Source: Mesostigma viride
Taxonomy: Eukaryota; Streptophyta; Mesostigmatophyceae; Mesostigmatales; Mesostigmataceae
Assembly (NCBI GenBank): GCA_009746045.1
Contig: RPFO01000132.1
Coordinates: forward strand, 503,090 to 567,089
DNA length: 64,000 nucleotides
Direction: 5' to 3'
The position numbers and the translations under genes were made by a program. The notes under the pieces were generated by a model, which was given only the letters and a program-made list of their open reading frames with translations, had not been told where the DNA came from and ran no database searches. Positions 19,270-48,975 of this stretch are shown one piece after another (the stretch's first letter is position 1; the number at the start of each line of letters is the position of its first letter).

Positions 19270-21778
19270 CTCTGGGCTATTAATTAATTAATTAGAAACA
19301 TAACTCCGTTGGGAGTATCTGTAGCACATATCCCTGAGAAGGGGCATATGGCTTTTAATACATTCTGGCTACTTCATGCAAGGATGGGAATGTAAGCTAC
19401 CCTTGCTCTAGGTGCACCAAGGCACCTGCACCCTCATGATGTATCGCGCTATGCCCAGCTAAGGGGGAGCGTGTCATGGGGGGGAAGATCAGCATGGCTA
19501 TACAACAGCTATGGCATGGCGTCTCAGCAGAGAGTTACTCCCTGCATGGGCACGGCATAGTTAAGTAAAGCTAGGCATCATGAATCTGGGGGGTGGCTCA
19601 ACATAGGCACACATGTACATGACTAAAAAGGCTAGGCCTAAGCTGGTATAATGCCTGTAACTTAGGCGGGCATGTACAAGGCCACTGTCTAACTATTCTA
19701 TGTACACTACTGCTGCTGTATTCTCCTAGGCTGGGGCTTCTGGAGTCGCTGGGGCCGCGGTGGTCGAGGGGGTCGCGTGCCAGGCAGAGTGAGATCGTAC
19801 GTTATACGCGTTATACGGTCACGGTGGAGTATAATGTATAATACGGTATAATACGGTATAATACGGTATAATACGGTATAATACGGTATTATACGTTTTC
19901 GTACGGACACACTCAGAATACTCTGATTTTACACATTTTAAGACACCCACCATCAATCCACATGTTTTTAACACTGTTTTGGACATAATCCAAGGTTGCC
20001 CTACCCTCGGCTATACTCTATACGGTGGATATTGTGGACACGATCGATGTATTGCATGTAATACTGAGAATGTAAACGTGCGCATGCATAATTGTGTGTA
20101 TGTGTATATATGTGGCTTTATATTGGTTATGTTTACTTGGGTGCCTTCACTTTGATGCAAGTAATTATATATTTTAATATATATATGTGGCTGTGCATGC
20201 ACGCAAATACTACAGTAGTATACAATTAATGCATGTAGTATGTTTGCATAGTGCGATGCTATGTGAATATACTGAGCTGCATGTGACTACAGGTGTGTGA
20301 CTCGTGGTGTGCATTAATTAATTAATTAACTGAATTAATTAATTAATATTAATTAATCTCGTGTCCCCGTTGGGGAACCACGGAGGCTAAACAGGTGGGG
20401 ATGTGATAAGTAACTCACATATTCTCACCTTCCATACAACAACCTTGTTTTCCAGCAGGCTGAAGAGCATGACAGGCGTCTATGAGCTCGCCAGCTCCTT
20501 GCAACGGTGATGCCGCTCCCAGGCAGCTAGGGTCCTTGACTACGCAATATAGAATGTCTACCGTGTGAAAACCTCCATACAGGAAGCGTAGCAAAGCCAG
20601 ATAACTGCCCGATCAATTCTGGGTAGCTTTAGGAAGCATGGCATACGCAGCGTAAGGAAAACCATTGAAAGCTGCGGAAAATCTGATAGCACAACTGCAA
20701 CAAGTGGAGAACAAAATAGCAAGAAAAACCCAGAAACGGCGCAAAAAGTTTCATGCCAGGTTCATTAAGAGCGCAAACAGACTGGGCGGTGACATGCGGC
20801 AAATCAACGTACCACGGCCGGCATTATTTCCTACCCAGGCGCGCAAGAAAAGCCAGCCAGCCATGGATGGATTAACCGCGGATCGCGCAGGCCTGAACGA
20901 AATCATTTTAGAAATGACAGGAAATGGCCGCAGATCGAAGATGCTTAGGTTATTTTCATGGTGTCCGTTACTAAACGGCTCTTGCTGCATCAAAATAACC
21001 CACGAATGTCGAGTTCTACCGTCGCAGGCACACATGCTAGATTATTCATCGCGGCCAAATTGACGTTGGATGAGACCCCCGTGCAAATCTGTACCAACAA
21101 AGGCAGCGAATTTGCAAATAGTGCAGATCTTGCTATGAAACATCATAATAGAACATCACTTTTAACCATCGGCTTAATTTTTTCGCCTGTCGCCCGCCGG
21201 ATTAGCCATATTTTAACGGAACGCACGTCGCCATGGCCACCTCCGCACGGTGCGCGCACTGTGCACCACAATGTCAAAATAAGATCGCGTCGAATTGTGA
21301 AAGTTCAGACGGGTCAGTACTTATAGTAGAGATACGAAATCTGTGGCTTCAAATCGTTGCCCTGTCGTTCTGGCATCCTAGCCGCGCAAAACGTAAAAAA
21401 AACGCGGAAAACACGGCATTATACGGTATTATACGGCTTTATACGTCATTATGCGCTAAAACGTATTACGTATGAAAAATCATACTCTAAAAGCCAGCGT
21501 ATTACGTATTATACCGTATTATACCGTATTATACGGCGTATGATCTCACACTGGTGCCAGGGCTTGTGGCCGACGTAGATGGCCGCCCCCTTCCAGTACA
21601 CCGGCTGGCCCGCCTTGGTCTGCCGGAGCTGGAGGTAGGTCGGCCATAGCCGCCCGTCGCCGTTGTTGCTGCGCCATGGTCAAGTCGTCGTCCACGGTGA
21701 AGTGAGTCTTCTCGAGCCGCTTGCGGCGTCTGAGAAACGAAATCTTGTCCGCTGGGCTCTCAAAGATGAGAAGCTCTG
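19270..21778 (-). mobile_element. family A ORF1-only copy split by a hAT-like transposon
   Basis: Pieces 19270-19784 and 21554-21778 make one inverted, 5'-truncated copy: TTAA tail, inverted stem-loop, 3' UTR and the C-terminal part of ORF1. The join is at GTGCCAGG, duplicated by the inserted transposon. Confidence 0.8.
19785..21553. mobile_element. hAT-like non-autonomous DNA transposon
   Basis: A 1,769-bp element with a perfect 8-bp TSD GTGCCAGG (19777-19784, 21554-21561) and terminal inverted repeats CAGAGTGAGATCGTACG / CAGTGTGAGATCATACG (15 of 17 match). Eight-bp TSDs and CAGNG ends are hAT hallmarks. Subterminal TATAATACGG repeats lie at both ends (about 19830-19890 and 21420-21535). 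No transposase was recognised. The ORF at 20665-21063 is unidentified, and a nearby frame has an integrase-like NKGSEFAN stretch, too short to assign. Confidence 0.8.
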
Positions 21779-21968
21779 GGCTATGTGCTACATATACTCC
21801 CAACGGAGTTATCAAAGAGACAACCAGCGCAGGCCAGAAATCGGGAGAATCCGGACCATGGTAGCTCGAGCCTGCCGTTATCTTTTCCGCGTTTTCGAGT
21901 CGTTCAGGATGATGAAGATGAATGGTGATGGAAATTATCAAAGAGACAACTTATGTTACTAATTAATT
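21779..21968 (-). repeat. family A 3' end carrying a Penelope-like terminal repeat
   Basis: The stem-loop of a family A 3' end (21793-21815) is cut at GAGTTAT by an inverted Penelope terminal repeat (about 21814-21950). The start of that repeat, CAAAGAGACAAC, recurs at its far end before TTATGTT resumes. This is a small head-to-tail tandem arrangement. Confidence 0.65.
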
Positions 21969-21979
21969 ATTATTAATTA

Positions 21980-23197
21980 TTGAATTGAATTGAATTGTAA
22001 CATAACTCCGTTGGGAGTATATGTAGCACATAGCCCTTGAGAGGGGGCATATGGCCTATCATACATCCTAAGCTACTTCCTGCAAGGGTGGGGATGTAAA
22101 CAACACTTGCTCTAGGTGCACCAGGGCACCCGCACCCTCATGGTCTATCACGCTATGCCCGGGTAAGGGGGGGAGCATGCCTGTGAGGGGGAAGATCATC
22201 ATGGCTATACAAGAGCTATGGCATGGCTTCTCAGCAGGGAGTTACTCCCTGCATAGGCACAACAGAACTAAATAAAGCTAGGCATCATCTGGGGTGTGGC
22301 TCATCATAGGCACACATGCACATGATTAAGTAAAGCGCGTGGCTTAGCTGGGATAGTGCCTCTAGGAGGCGTACATGTACATGGCCACGGTCTATCTATT
22401 CTACACTACTACTGCTATATTCCCCTAAGCTGGGGCGTCTGGAGTCGCTGGGGCCGCGGGGGGGGGGGGTCGCCTGCCAGGGCTTATGGCCGACGTAGAT
22501 GGCCGCCCCCTTCCAGTACACCGGCTGTCCCGCCTTGGTCTGCCGGAGCTGGAGGTAGGTCGGCCATAGCTCCCGTCGCCGTTGTTGCTGCGCCAGGGTC
22601 AAGTCGTCATCAAGGGTGAAGAGAGTCTTCTCGAGCCGCTTGCGGCGTCTGAGAAAAGAAATCTTGTCCGCCGGGGTCTTAAAGGTGAGAAGGAGCGGGG
22701 GCGGCCCTGCCTTACCCCGCGCGCGGGGAAGGCGGTGGGCGGCCAGCTCAATCTCACCGTTAAGGCCCATGCGACCAAGGATTTCTCTCTCAAACGCACG
22801 CAAAAGCTTCTCGGAATTCTCACCTTCCTCCATCTTGAAGTTCTTGACAATGACGTTGAGGCTGCGCTTGGCGAGCTCGGCCTCCTCGCGGAGGTCAAGC
22901 GTCTGCCGTTGAAGCTGGGCTGCGACGGCGGAGGTGGTGGAGGTGGTATGTTGCTTAAGCATGTCCGCCCAGGTGGTGATGGGAGGAGCATCGCCGGCCA
23001 GGCCAGCCGGGGCTGGCTTTGCGGCAATGTCCTTCACCGCCTGGGCGGTGAGGCCTGCGGTGTTCTGCAGAACCTCGATAGCGATGGCGTTGTCCTTAAG
23101 ACGCTGGTCGATGTCGCGGAGCTGGGCGGTGATGGCGTCGGAGGTGGGGGTGGTGGCGGTGGAGGAGGCGAGGAGGCTGGAAGTGGCGGTGGAGATG
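21980..23197 (-). mobile_element. family A ORF1-only copy, 5'-truncated, with TSD
   Basis: A 1,218-bp inverted insertion with TSD ATTATTAATTA (21969-21979 and 23198-23208), an ATTCA-type tail, the stem-loop, the 3' UTR and an uninterrupted C-terminal half of ORF1 (stop near 22396, open to about 23197). The ORF1 sequence is nearly identical to 6319-7752. It inserted into the AATT microsatellite tail of another copy. Tails and stem-loop remnants of further copies fill 23209-23379. Confidence 0.8.
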
Positions 23198-23566
23198 ATT
23201 ATTAATTATATTATGTTCCTAATTAATTAATTAATTAATCAATTAATTAATTAATTAATTAATTAACACCCGTGCAGGAAGTACTTAGCCCAGAATGTAT
23301 TAAAAGCCATATGCCCCTTCTCAGGAATATGTGCTACAAGCACTCCCAACGGAGTTATGTTTCTAATTAATTAATTAATTAACACCCGTTACGCGATAGC
23401 GGTGGTCCATGATGCATCTCCCCGGGGCAGCTGGATGTCGCTAACAACACAGCTGAAAGGACTCGGAACATGTGTATATTCCCGGTGGGGGGGGCTTCCA
23501 ATTGTACGTCATACTTGACACCTCTTTCCTGTAACGAAAAGATTTCCCTTCTTCATGTTCAAGATC

Positions 23567-25520
23567 AAGATTAATAGGTGATTCCCGAGCCACGAGTCAC
23601 GAGGTAGCCATGGCTGACGGCGGAGCTCATAACTTTCACGTTTGAGCCCCAAATTCAGCTGTGAATATCACTATCGCTTCGTCTTTCTAAGACGCACATG
23701 CTGATATAATTTTCCGAATCTAAAACGCAATATATGACGAGCAAACGTCCTTTGACGCAACGCAGTTTGGCGGATGCGCTCGCCCATGAAAATGCGGCAG
23801 CTGCGGCTGCCGCTTCGCCATCAGGTCCGGCAGGCAGCGGTGACACTAGTCGTGCACTGGTGGTCGCCCAGCAACCTCCCGGGCTCAATGCCTCGCCATC
23901 GGCATCGCCTGACCCGAAACGCACCCGCCCAGCCGACAACACAGGATGGTCCCGCCCCTCGGAACCGCGCTTTCGGCCCCAACCTTTCAAGGTCGATGAT
24001 TACGACTGGAACAACTTGTCTCCTTACGATGCTATGTGGTGCATCTTCTTCGGGGACTACGCCTCGCTTTACGACCTGTGCCTCCATCTCCACGACCAAG
24101 GTCGCCTCATCGGCACCAACGGCAGCCGCTGGCACAACGTCCGCGAGCTGTTCGGGTGTCCCCGCCCCCAGCTCCAGCACACCATCCTCAACTCCCTTCT
24201 CGAGCGCTCTGACGACGAGATCTGGGCTCCATCCATCTCCGCCCCCACCCTCCGTTCCATCCTCACGGAAGCCTTTCAGCAGCACGTGACCCCCCTTGCT
24301 GCTGACGTCGCAGCAATGGGTGGCACGCTGGCTGCTGAACTTCCTCACATTTCCGCCGCTGCCGCCTCCACCTCCACTGCCATTTCCGCCTCCACTGCCG
24401 ACATCAAAGCCCAGCTCCTCGACCTCGACCAACGCCTTCAAGCCACCGCCAACGCCCTTGAGAGCTTGCATGACACCGCCGGCCTCACCGCCCAGGCGGT
24501 GAAGGACATCGCCGCCCAGCCGGCGTCTGCTGGCCCGGCCGGCGATGCTCCCTCCACCTGGGCGGACTTGCTTAAGCAGCACACCACCTCCACCACCTCC
24601 ACCATCTCGGCACAACTCAAGCAACAAGCCCTCGACCTTCGCGAGGAAACCGACATCGCCCGGCGCAGCCACAATGTCATCGTCAAGCACTTCGACCAGC
24701 CGGCAGGTGAGACCTCCACGACCCTTCTTGAGGCATTTAAGCGCGACATTCTTGCCCCCATGCTACTCACTGGTGAGCTGGACATGTCGGCTGTCCGCCT
24801 CCCCCGCGCGCGGGGAAGGCTGGCCCGGCACCCGTGCTCCTCACCTTTAAGTACATGGCGGACAAGCTGTCGTTCCTTAAATGCCGCAAGAAGCTCTCGA
24901 GGACTCGCTTCACGCTGGACGACGACTTGACCCTGGCCCAGCAACAGCGGCGACGCGAGCTATGGCCGGCCTACCTTCAGCTCCGGCACAGCGCAGGGGG
25001 GAAGCCGGTATACTGGAGGGGGGCGGTCATCCACGTTGACCACAAGCCCTGGCAGCCCCCTCCTGCCACCTCAGACTAGGGAATCCATACCAGTAGTGTA
25101 GATTAGTCAGGCTTAGCCTAGCATGTGGCCCACGCGCATGTGCGCCCATAATGGCCCCCATGGATGTTGTCTACAGCATTTAGCCAAGCCCTGCCTCTAA
25201 CGGGACCCCCATGGATGCTGCACTAAGAATTTAGCCATGCTACGCAGTGCAGAGAGATGCTCTCTGTCGAGAAGCCATGCCCTAGCTTTTGTATAGCCAT
25301 GATGATCTTCCCCCACATGACATACTCCCCCTTAGCTGGGCATAGTGTGAAGATCATGAGGGTGCAGGTGCCTTAGTGCACCTAGAGCAAGTGTTGTTTA
25401 CATTCCCACCCTTGCAGGAAGTAGCTTAGAATGTATGATAGGCCATATGCCCCTTCTCTGGGCTATGTGCTACATATACTCCCAACGGAGTTATGTTCCA
25501 ATTCAATTCAATTCAATTCA
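23567..25520 (+). mobile_element. ORF1-only retroelement, family B, full length with TSD
   Basis: A 1,954-bp insertion with the perfect 12-bp TSD ATGTTCAAGATC (23555-23566 and 25521-25532). It has a conserved 5' UTR, one ORF1 (23734-25079), a 3' UTR, the stem-loop at 25478-25491 and an (ATTCA)n tail. The 5' UTR is close to that of family A but ORF1 differs through most of its N-terminal half. It proves the ORF1-only unit is mobilised by target-primed reverse transcription. Confidence 0.9.
23734..25079 (+). pseudogene. ORF1p-like gene of family B with one frameshift
   Basis: The first 370 codons are open, then one base appears lost near 24823, within the conserved arginine/glycine turn before VLLTF. 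The frame continues to 25079 with KLSFLKCRKKLSRTRFTLDD and a C-terminus like the intact family A protein. The N-terminal third is Ala/Pro/Ser-rich like family A but aligns only in short blocks. Confidence 0.75.
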
Positions 25521-26330
25521 ATGTTCAAGATCGATGAGTCACCGTGCTCCTGCGTTTGTGTTTTTTTGGCTCTTGTAAAGAGATATGGGAGGGTAAACAA
25601 AAGCAAAGGCTGATATTGCCGTGCATGTGGGGGGGCCTATCCTTGGTTAGTCTCTCAAGTGCCCACAGAAAAACGTACACGAGAGTAGCACACACAGCGC
25701 GCAGCCCAGCCTAGCTCCCTCAGTAAGAGAAAAAGAAAAATGATCGACAAGAACAGCAAAACAAACAAGAACAAGAACAAGAACAAAACACAGGCACGTA
25801 TAGTGCAATGTGAGCGGAATGATGGAGGAAGATGAGAGGGGGACATCGTATTGAATGTGTAGGCATTAAGGCAGCCGAAGCATCCCATCCCCGGGTACAG
25901 TCGTGGCTTTCAAAAAAGCCACGTACAACCTGCGTAGAAGAGGAAAATGCAGGAACGATGAGTATGATCCTGAAAACGAGGTTGAGGAAACGCGGAGATG
26001 AAGTGCCGACGGCATGAAACGATTCCGATGGAACGGTGGGTTTCGCCGACGTGAGGCGGTGCAGCTGACTATCTCTATGGTGTCGTGTGTGACCGGGAGT
26101 GCCGGTTCACGTGCCCACTCGCCGGACTAGCCCGTGACATGTGTTCTTGGTTGCCCACGGCTGAAATCCTCTTGCTCGTCATGCAAAGGCCACGTACGCC
26201 TCCTAGCCGAAAACGAACTATATTCAACCAATCTAATATCAAGGAGACAACGGCCAGCGCAGGCCAGAAATCAGGAGAATCCGGACCATGGTAGCTCGAG
26301 CCTGCCGGAGGTATGTTCTTAATTAATTTC

Positions 26331-26625
26331 CTCGGACCTCTCTCTTGCTTGGACTGCTAATTATTAGTGCAGAACAAGAAGAGGTGGCAGACCATTGTCC
26401 AGGCCCATAATTAAGCCAGCCCGTGTAGGCAAGCGCACCCCCCCCCCCCAGGAGGAAGGGGCGCTTTGCTGACGCCCAGTAGCTAGGATTTTTGTAGATC
26501 AGCTTGGAGTTAGATTAGTTAGGTTTCGCCGCTTCGCTCACCCCCACCCATCAGCAAGGGAATACATGCTACATGATCTCGGGCAACAGAGTCATGTTAT
26601 AATTTAATATAATAATTTAATTTTA
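26331..26625 (+). mobile_element. 5'-truncated LINE 3' end
   Basis: Matches the last ORF2 codons (SLSCLDC region, frame broken) and 3' UTR of the LINE at 51.0-51.19 kb. It ends in a variant stem-loop (ACATGATCTCGGGCAACAGAG) and an AT-rich tail. Confidence 0.7.
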
Positions 26626-26639
26626 AGAACCTTTAGAGT

Positions 26640-27833
26640 GGGACCTTAACGATTTCTCTAAAAAGCAAATTTGCGTGATCAGGGCGTTTGTTCCTAGCTA
26701 GTGCATTCACATTGTAGTAAATAATGCCCACAAATATGTACTATAAATCAAAATACAGATTTTGTTCACATAGCGCCGGTAAGCCTTTATTTCTATGATG
26801 GCCATCAACAGCCAAGTGCTACCAGCAACATCGAATTGAGACAATGAATGCAAGGCGTGCATTCGACATGCACTGGGCTATGCAATGCACCAGGGTTCAG
26901 CAACCCAATTCTGTCCTGGCAGCCTCACCAAAGAGGATGGAGGGCGAATCATCATTGTGTGTGCCAATCAACAGCTTCCTTTGAATAAGCAGCAGCAGCA
27001 GGTGTGATGCTGCCAGTACTTAGCCACGCACCAAGAGCATCAACAGCCAGGGCACCAAGGGTGTACACAAACCAGGGAGTGCCGCATATCTGTCAGGTCT
27101 CCGCTTCCCATTAGCAGGGTCCCCATGGCATGTCGACCGTACCAGCTATGTCATCCTACATACCTTTTGACTGAACGGAGGCCATTGAATACATGCCAGC
27201 CTGAGGCAGCGCCCACATCATTTCTGTGGCACGCATGCATCAAACATGCTGTAGAATGCCGAAATCCGGGCAAGATTCGGGTCGGAAAAAAAATACTTGT
27301 TCGCTCTTTGTTTTGCGCTACTGCGGTGGTCACCACCCATTCTGCGCCGTGAGAGCGACCGTCTCAGAACAGGCGGCCGGCCGAGTTTCAACCCACGAAG
27401 GCCGCATCGGCTGCATATTGCTAGTTTCATAATGACCACACCGGGCCCCGAAGCTTGACCCCTCCCATGCCCACCAAACATGAATGCCAACTATTTGAGA
27501 CCACCAATTCAGGCCAGAATCAGAGATCCCACCATGGCTTCCGATGGAATGTGCATGGCCGCTGGAGGAATCCCCCCCACAATGCTCGCTGCCAGAGGGG
27601 TTCCCGGGCAGCAACCCAGCACGCGCGACCGGTGAAGTAGACAACCCATGTACCCTGCTGCTTTGCAGAGCCACCCCCTTCCAGTTCCCGTGTTTTGGCT
27701 CAGCAGCGAACCCTGTTTTCCCCCGAGGGCCCTCAAGTCCAGGGCACATGACTTGCTAAGCACAGCTGCCATTCCCTTCCAGAGCGATTGAGCCGGGGTT
27801 GAGTAATGGCCTTCCAACCTTCTCGCCTTCTTC
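26640..27833. other. 3' flank of the glycosyltransferase gene
   Basis: No gene recognised. Probably the 3' UTR and downstream region of the minus-strand gene ending at 27834. No clear TGTAA was found on the minus strand close to the stop. Confidence 0.4.
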
Positions 27834-38159
<10,326 letters not shown>

Positions 38160-39715
38160 GGTAACAAACGGACTGGGCACAGGCAGCCACAGTGGTTGGC
38201 ACAGAAAGAAAGAAAAGAAAGAAGAACATATTTTACCATATTGTACATACAGCTGACAAGTTGACGGCTTAAATAACACACAAACCAGCGAGATTCCCGG
38301 AATGAAGGACATGCTTACCCCGCAGGCCCTTCTTCCTCGTTTCCATCCATGATATTAAATCAACCAGCCAGGAATGTCCAGGTCTTTAAGCTGGTTTGCG
38401 ACTAGCAAATCATCGAAAACTACACCAGCTTGCATGGTGCAATGCTTTGATTGCATTTGTTGCTGGCATTGTAATACCATGAACTACAAGGTGAAGTTCC
38501 GTAAGCTGTCAACAAAATCCATGTCTTGTGTGGTAATCCAGTAAATGCCAGGTCGCCAGGGCAAGGTAGCCGTCAATGCATTCCTTCTTCATCAAAAACG
38601 GATCCCATTAGTCTTACGAATCCACGTACAGACGCGGCAAATTCCACTACAAGACCTCTCGCGGCAACATTAACATGCCTAACGTAGTATTGTGCGAAAA
38701 GACAAGCATGGATGGTCGTTGCTGTTCCCGGGCTTTGCCGTCCATGACCCCCATCGTGTGCGCAAATTATGGCTCCCTCATCTCGACAAAACACGTAACC
38801 TGGCCTCGCGTGCTCCTGCGTAAATGATCGAGCGTGGATCCGCGAATGGTGTGCGACCAGTCACACACCATTTCTTTTGCCGACGTGCGTAGACTGCGTA
38901 CTTGACTGATTGCTATGTTCAAAACAAGCTCGGCTGGTTCATGGTTGTGCCCATGCAGCAGGCAAGCCACTGACTAGTGACTAACCTTGTTGTTGTTGCC
39001 CACGCCTGACGCCGCACGTTGTCCAACACTACGGTAAAATCCTACGTGGCGTGATATTCACTATTTCCTTTTTAAGTAACCCTGATCTCAACATCTGCTG
39101 AGTGATAACTGGTACATTAGTGTTAAGTAGCCCGTAGGGTTGTGCGCCATTCCAGCGCAGACAAGTGGCACATGGCGCGGCGCAGGGTCCGTTCGCTGAC
39201 AAGGCGCCAACTGTATCAAGTATCAACTCATCATCAATGTTACACAATCTCATCTGCCCATGTGCGGCGTGGGCAACAACTACTACTACAACTACTCAAC
39301 TCAACTCTGGGGTGGCAGCAGCAACAACACCACCAAGACAAGGTGGCAGCATTGCATTCTGTTTCCCGCACAACATCCTGGAGTATCCTGGTTCTTTTCG
39401 TGTTCGCTGCAAGCACGGCAGCAGTCTATGGTCCTTGGTCAGAGCACTTATTTTATTAGTTTTAATGGTGATTGCAATGATTCTTGTGGTTGGTGCTGAA
39501 TGCAATCTTATCAATCCGAATGCCAGTACAATACTAAAGGCAGATGATATTTTTTAAATGGCATTTCGAAATACCTGAAGGTGTGCTCAACTGGTGTGCA
39601 GCGCTCAACCCTGAACTGCGTCGCGGAATCGCGTGAGCTCGCCTTGTAGACGAGTCATACCAATTGGGAGAACACGGTCCCCAACTTCTACGCGTACGCA
39701 TTGACATCTTCTACG
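38160..39715. promoter_or_regulatory. shared upstream region of two divergent genes
   Basis: The 1.56 kb between the start codons of the glycosyltransferase gene (minus) and TRAX (plus) should contain both promoters. ORFs here are short and low in complexity. No element could be assigned with confidence. Confidence 0.4.
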
Positions 39716-47726
<8,011 letters not shown>

Positions 47727-47779
47727 CCTGGTTGCTAGGGACCAGAGTGCTCTGTTTCGCTAGCTAGTCGCGGATGGTG

Positions 47780-47784
47780 TGTAA
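47780..47784 (+). terminator. TGTAA poly(A) signal of TRAX
   Basis: TGTAA 54 bases after the TRAX stop codon. The 400 bases after it hold nothing recognisable except a partial repeat near 48000. Confidence 0.65.
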
Positions 47785-48191
47785 ATGGTAGCCCTAGCCG
47801 GTGCGCACGCAAGTAGCCCTTGGAAGGGTGGGCACTGGGCTATGGGCCAAGGCCTCCCGGCTGTAGGGATGTCGTTCCTATTGACCACGTTGGAACAAGC
47901 CACAGATCGACATACTGCATGTGCTAGCTTTCAGCAAGATCTGGTTTTGACAGTTCTGGATTTATTGGAGCTTTTAGTGGTATCTGTGAGAAAACCCCAA
48001 CTGCGAGAAAACTCTTTACCAGAGAGTGGCGCCAGTAATTCGGAAATTCGCTAGATATACTACGTGAGAGTAAGGAAGTGAGTACTTGCGTGTCATGCGC
48101 ATGGGCATGCCTCGGAGTACTATGCTAGTCTCATTAGAAAAACATGAAAGTTACAAATATCGTCTGCATCATGCCCCAACCATATAGTCAC

Positions 48192-48424
48192 CGAAAGGCT
48201 TGCATCACTCCCCGGAAAGGAGAACTTTTGCGGATGACTGTAGGTGTAAGTTGGCGATGCCCTAGGATCCGGAGACGTCCGTCCTATAGTCAGCGAAAGT
48301 TGGTGCGAGAGGTCCCCAGTTCGATTCCGGTCGGATTCATTTGCAGATCGCGTTTTTCCGCGTTTTCCGCGGACCGGCACTGAACGCAAATGGTTTTCAC
48401 CTTTGCGGCGTGCCTGATCAGAAC
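48192..48424 (+). repeat. tRNA-like SINE, 5'-truncated
   Basis: A 233-bp copy with probable 8-bp TSD ATAGTCAC (48184-48191 and 48425-48432). It carries the tRNA-like region, GTTCGATTCC box B and the same TGATCAGA end as the copy at 18784-19077. Confidence 0.75.
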
Positions 48425-48432
48425 ATAGTCAC

Positions 48433-48975
48433 TACTAGAGGGGGATCTATAATCCTCATCTGAGCTACATCCTCTACTGTAATGGCAGGTGAGGCGGTAG
48501 TGTACATAGCAGCTATCCTGAAATGGGCAATAACATCTACCTGCGGACTTCTACCCTGCATTCTAGCAATGGGCCGCGGGGCCCGTGGGGAGAAAACAGG
48601 AGCATGCCCCTCAGGAAGGTGCTTATCGCAGACGGCAGCCCATTTCTCCTTGTCTATCATACGGGCGCCGAGTACAGATAATCCCGTAAGCCCTGCATCC
48701 TCGAGCAATTGTGTCAAATAGGTCCGGGTCGCGCCGCCTCGGTGCGGGGCGCGCGCAAGTTTGCCAGTGGGTTGCGACGGGACAAGGGGACCCTGCCATA
48801 GGAGGAGGTGTCTTCCTGGTTGGCCAGTCCTAAGCCCGCCCGCAGGGCCCACATCGGTATGAACACCTGGTCTGTGCGGGCAAGATGGCCGGCAAAGAGG
48901 AGGCGGCGGTGTCGGATGGTATGGGTGACAAGAGGGAGCTTGCAGTACTTAGAGCTCCGGGCCCGGGTACGTGCG
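48433..48975 (-). mobile_element. LINE C-terminal fragment, second subfamily
   Basis: The minus strand encodes IRHRRLLFAGHLARTDQVF and, after a frame change, DKEKWAAVCDKHLPEGHAP, the C-terminal pattern of non-LTR polyproteins. It is frameshifted and 5'-truncated, abutting the plus-strand LINE head to head. Confidence 0.65.

Larger units (their letters stand above)
23380..26310 (-). mobile_element. inverted Penelope-like 5' fragment, split by a family B element
   Basis: Pieces 23380-23566 and 25533-26310 match the inverse of about 9590-10560 of the intact Penelope-like element, that is the leader and terminal repeat. No ORF remains. The break is the family B insertion at ATGTTCAAGATC. Confidence 0.8.

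Noticed and set aside
39165-39557. Small membrane protein ORF in the divergent promoter region
   Set aside because: Thr/Ser runs from ACT repeats and a chance hydrophobic stretch; no start context or similarity.
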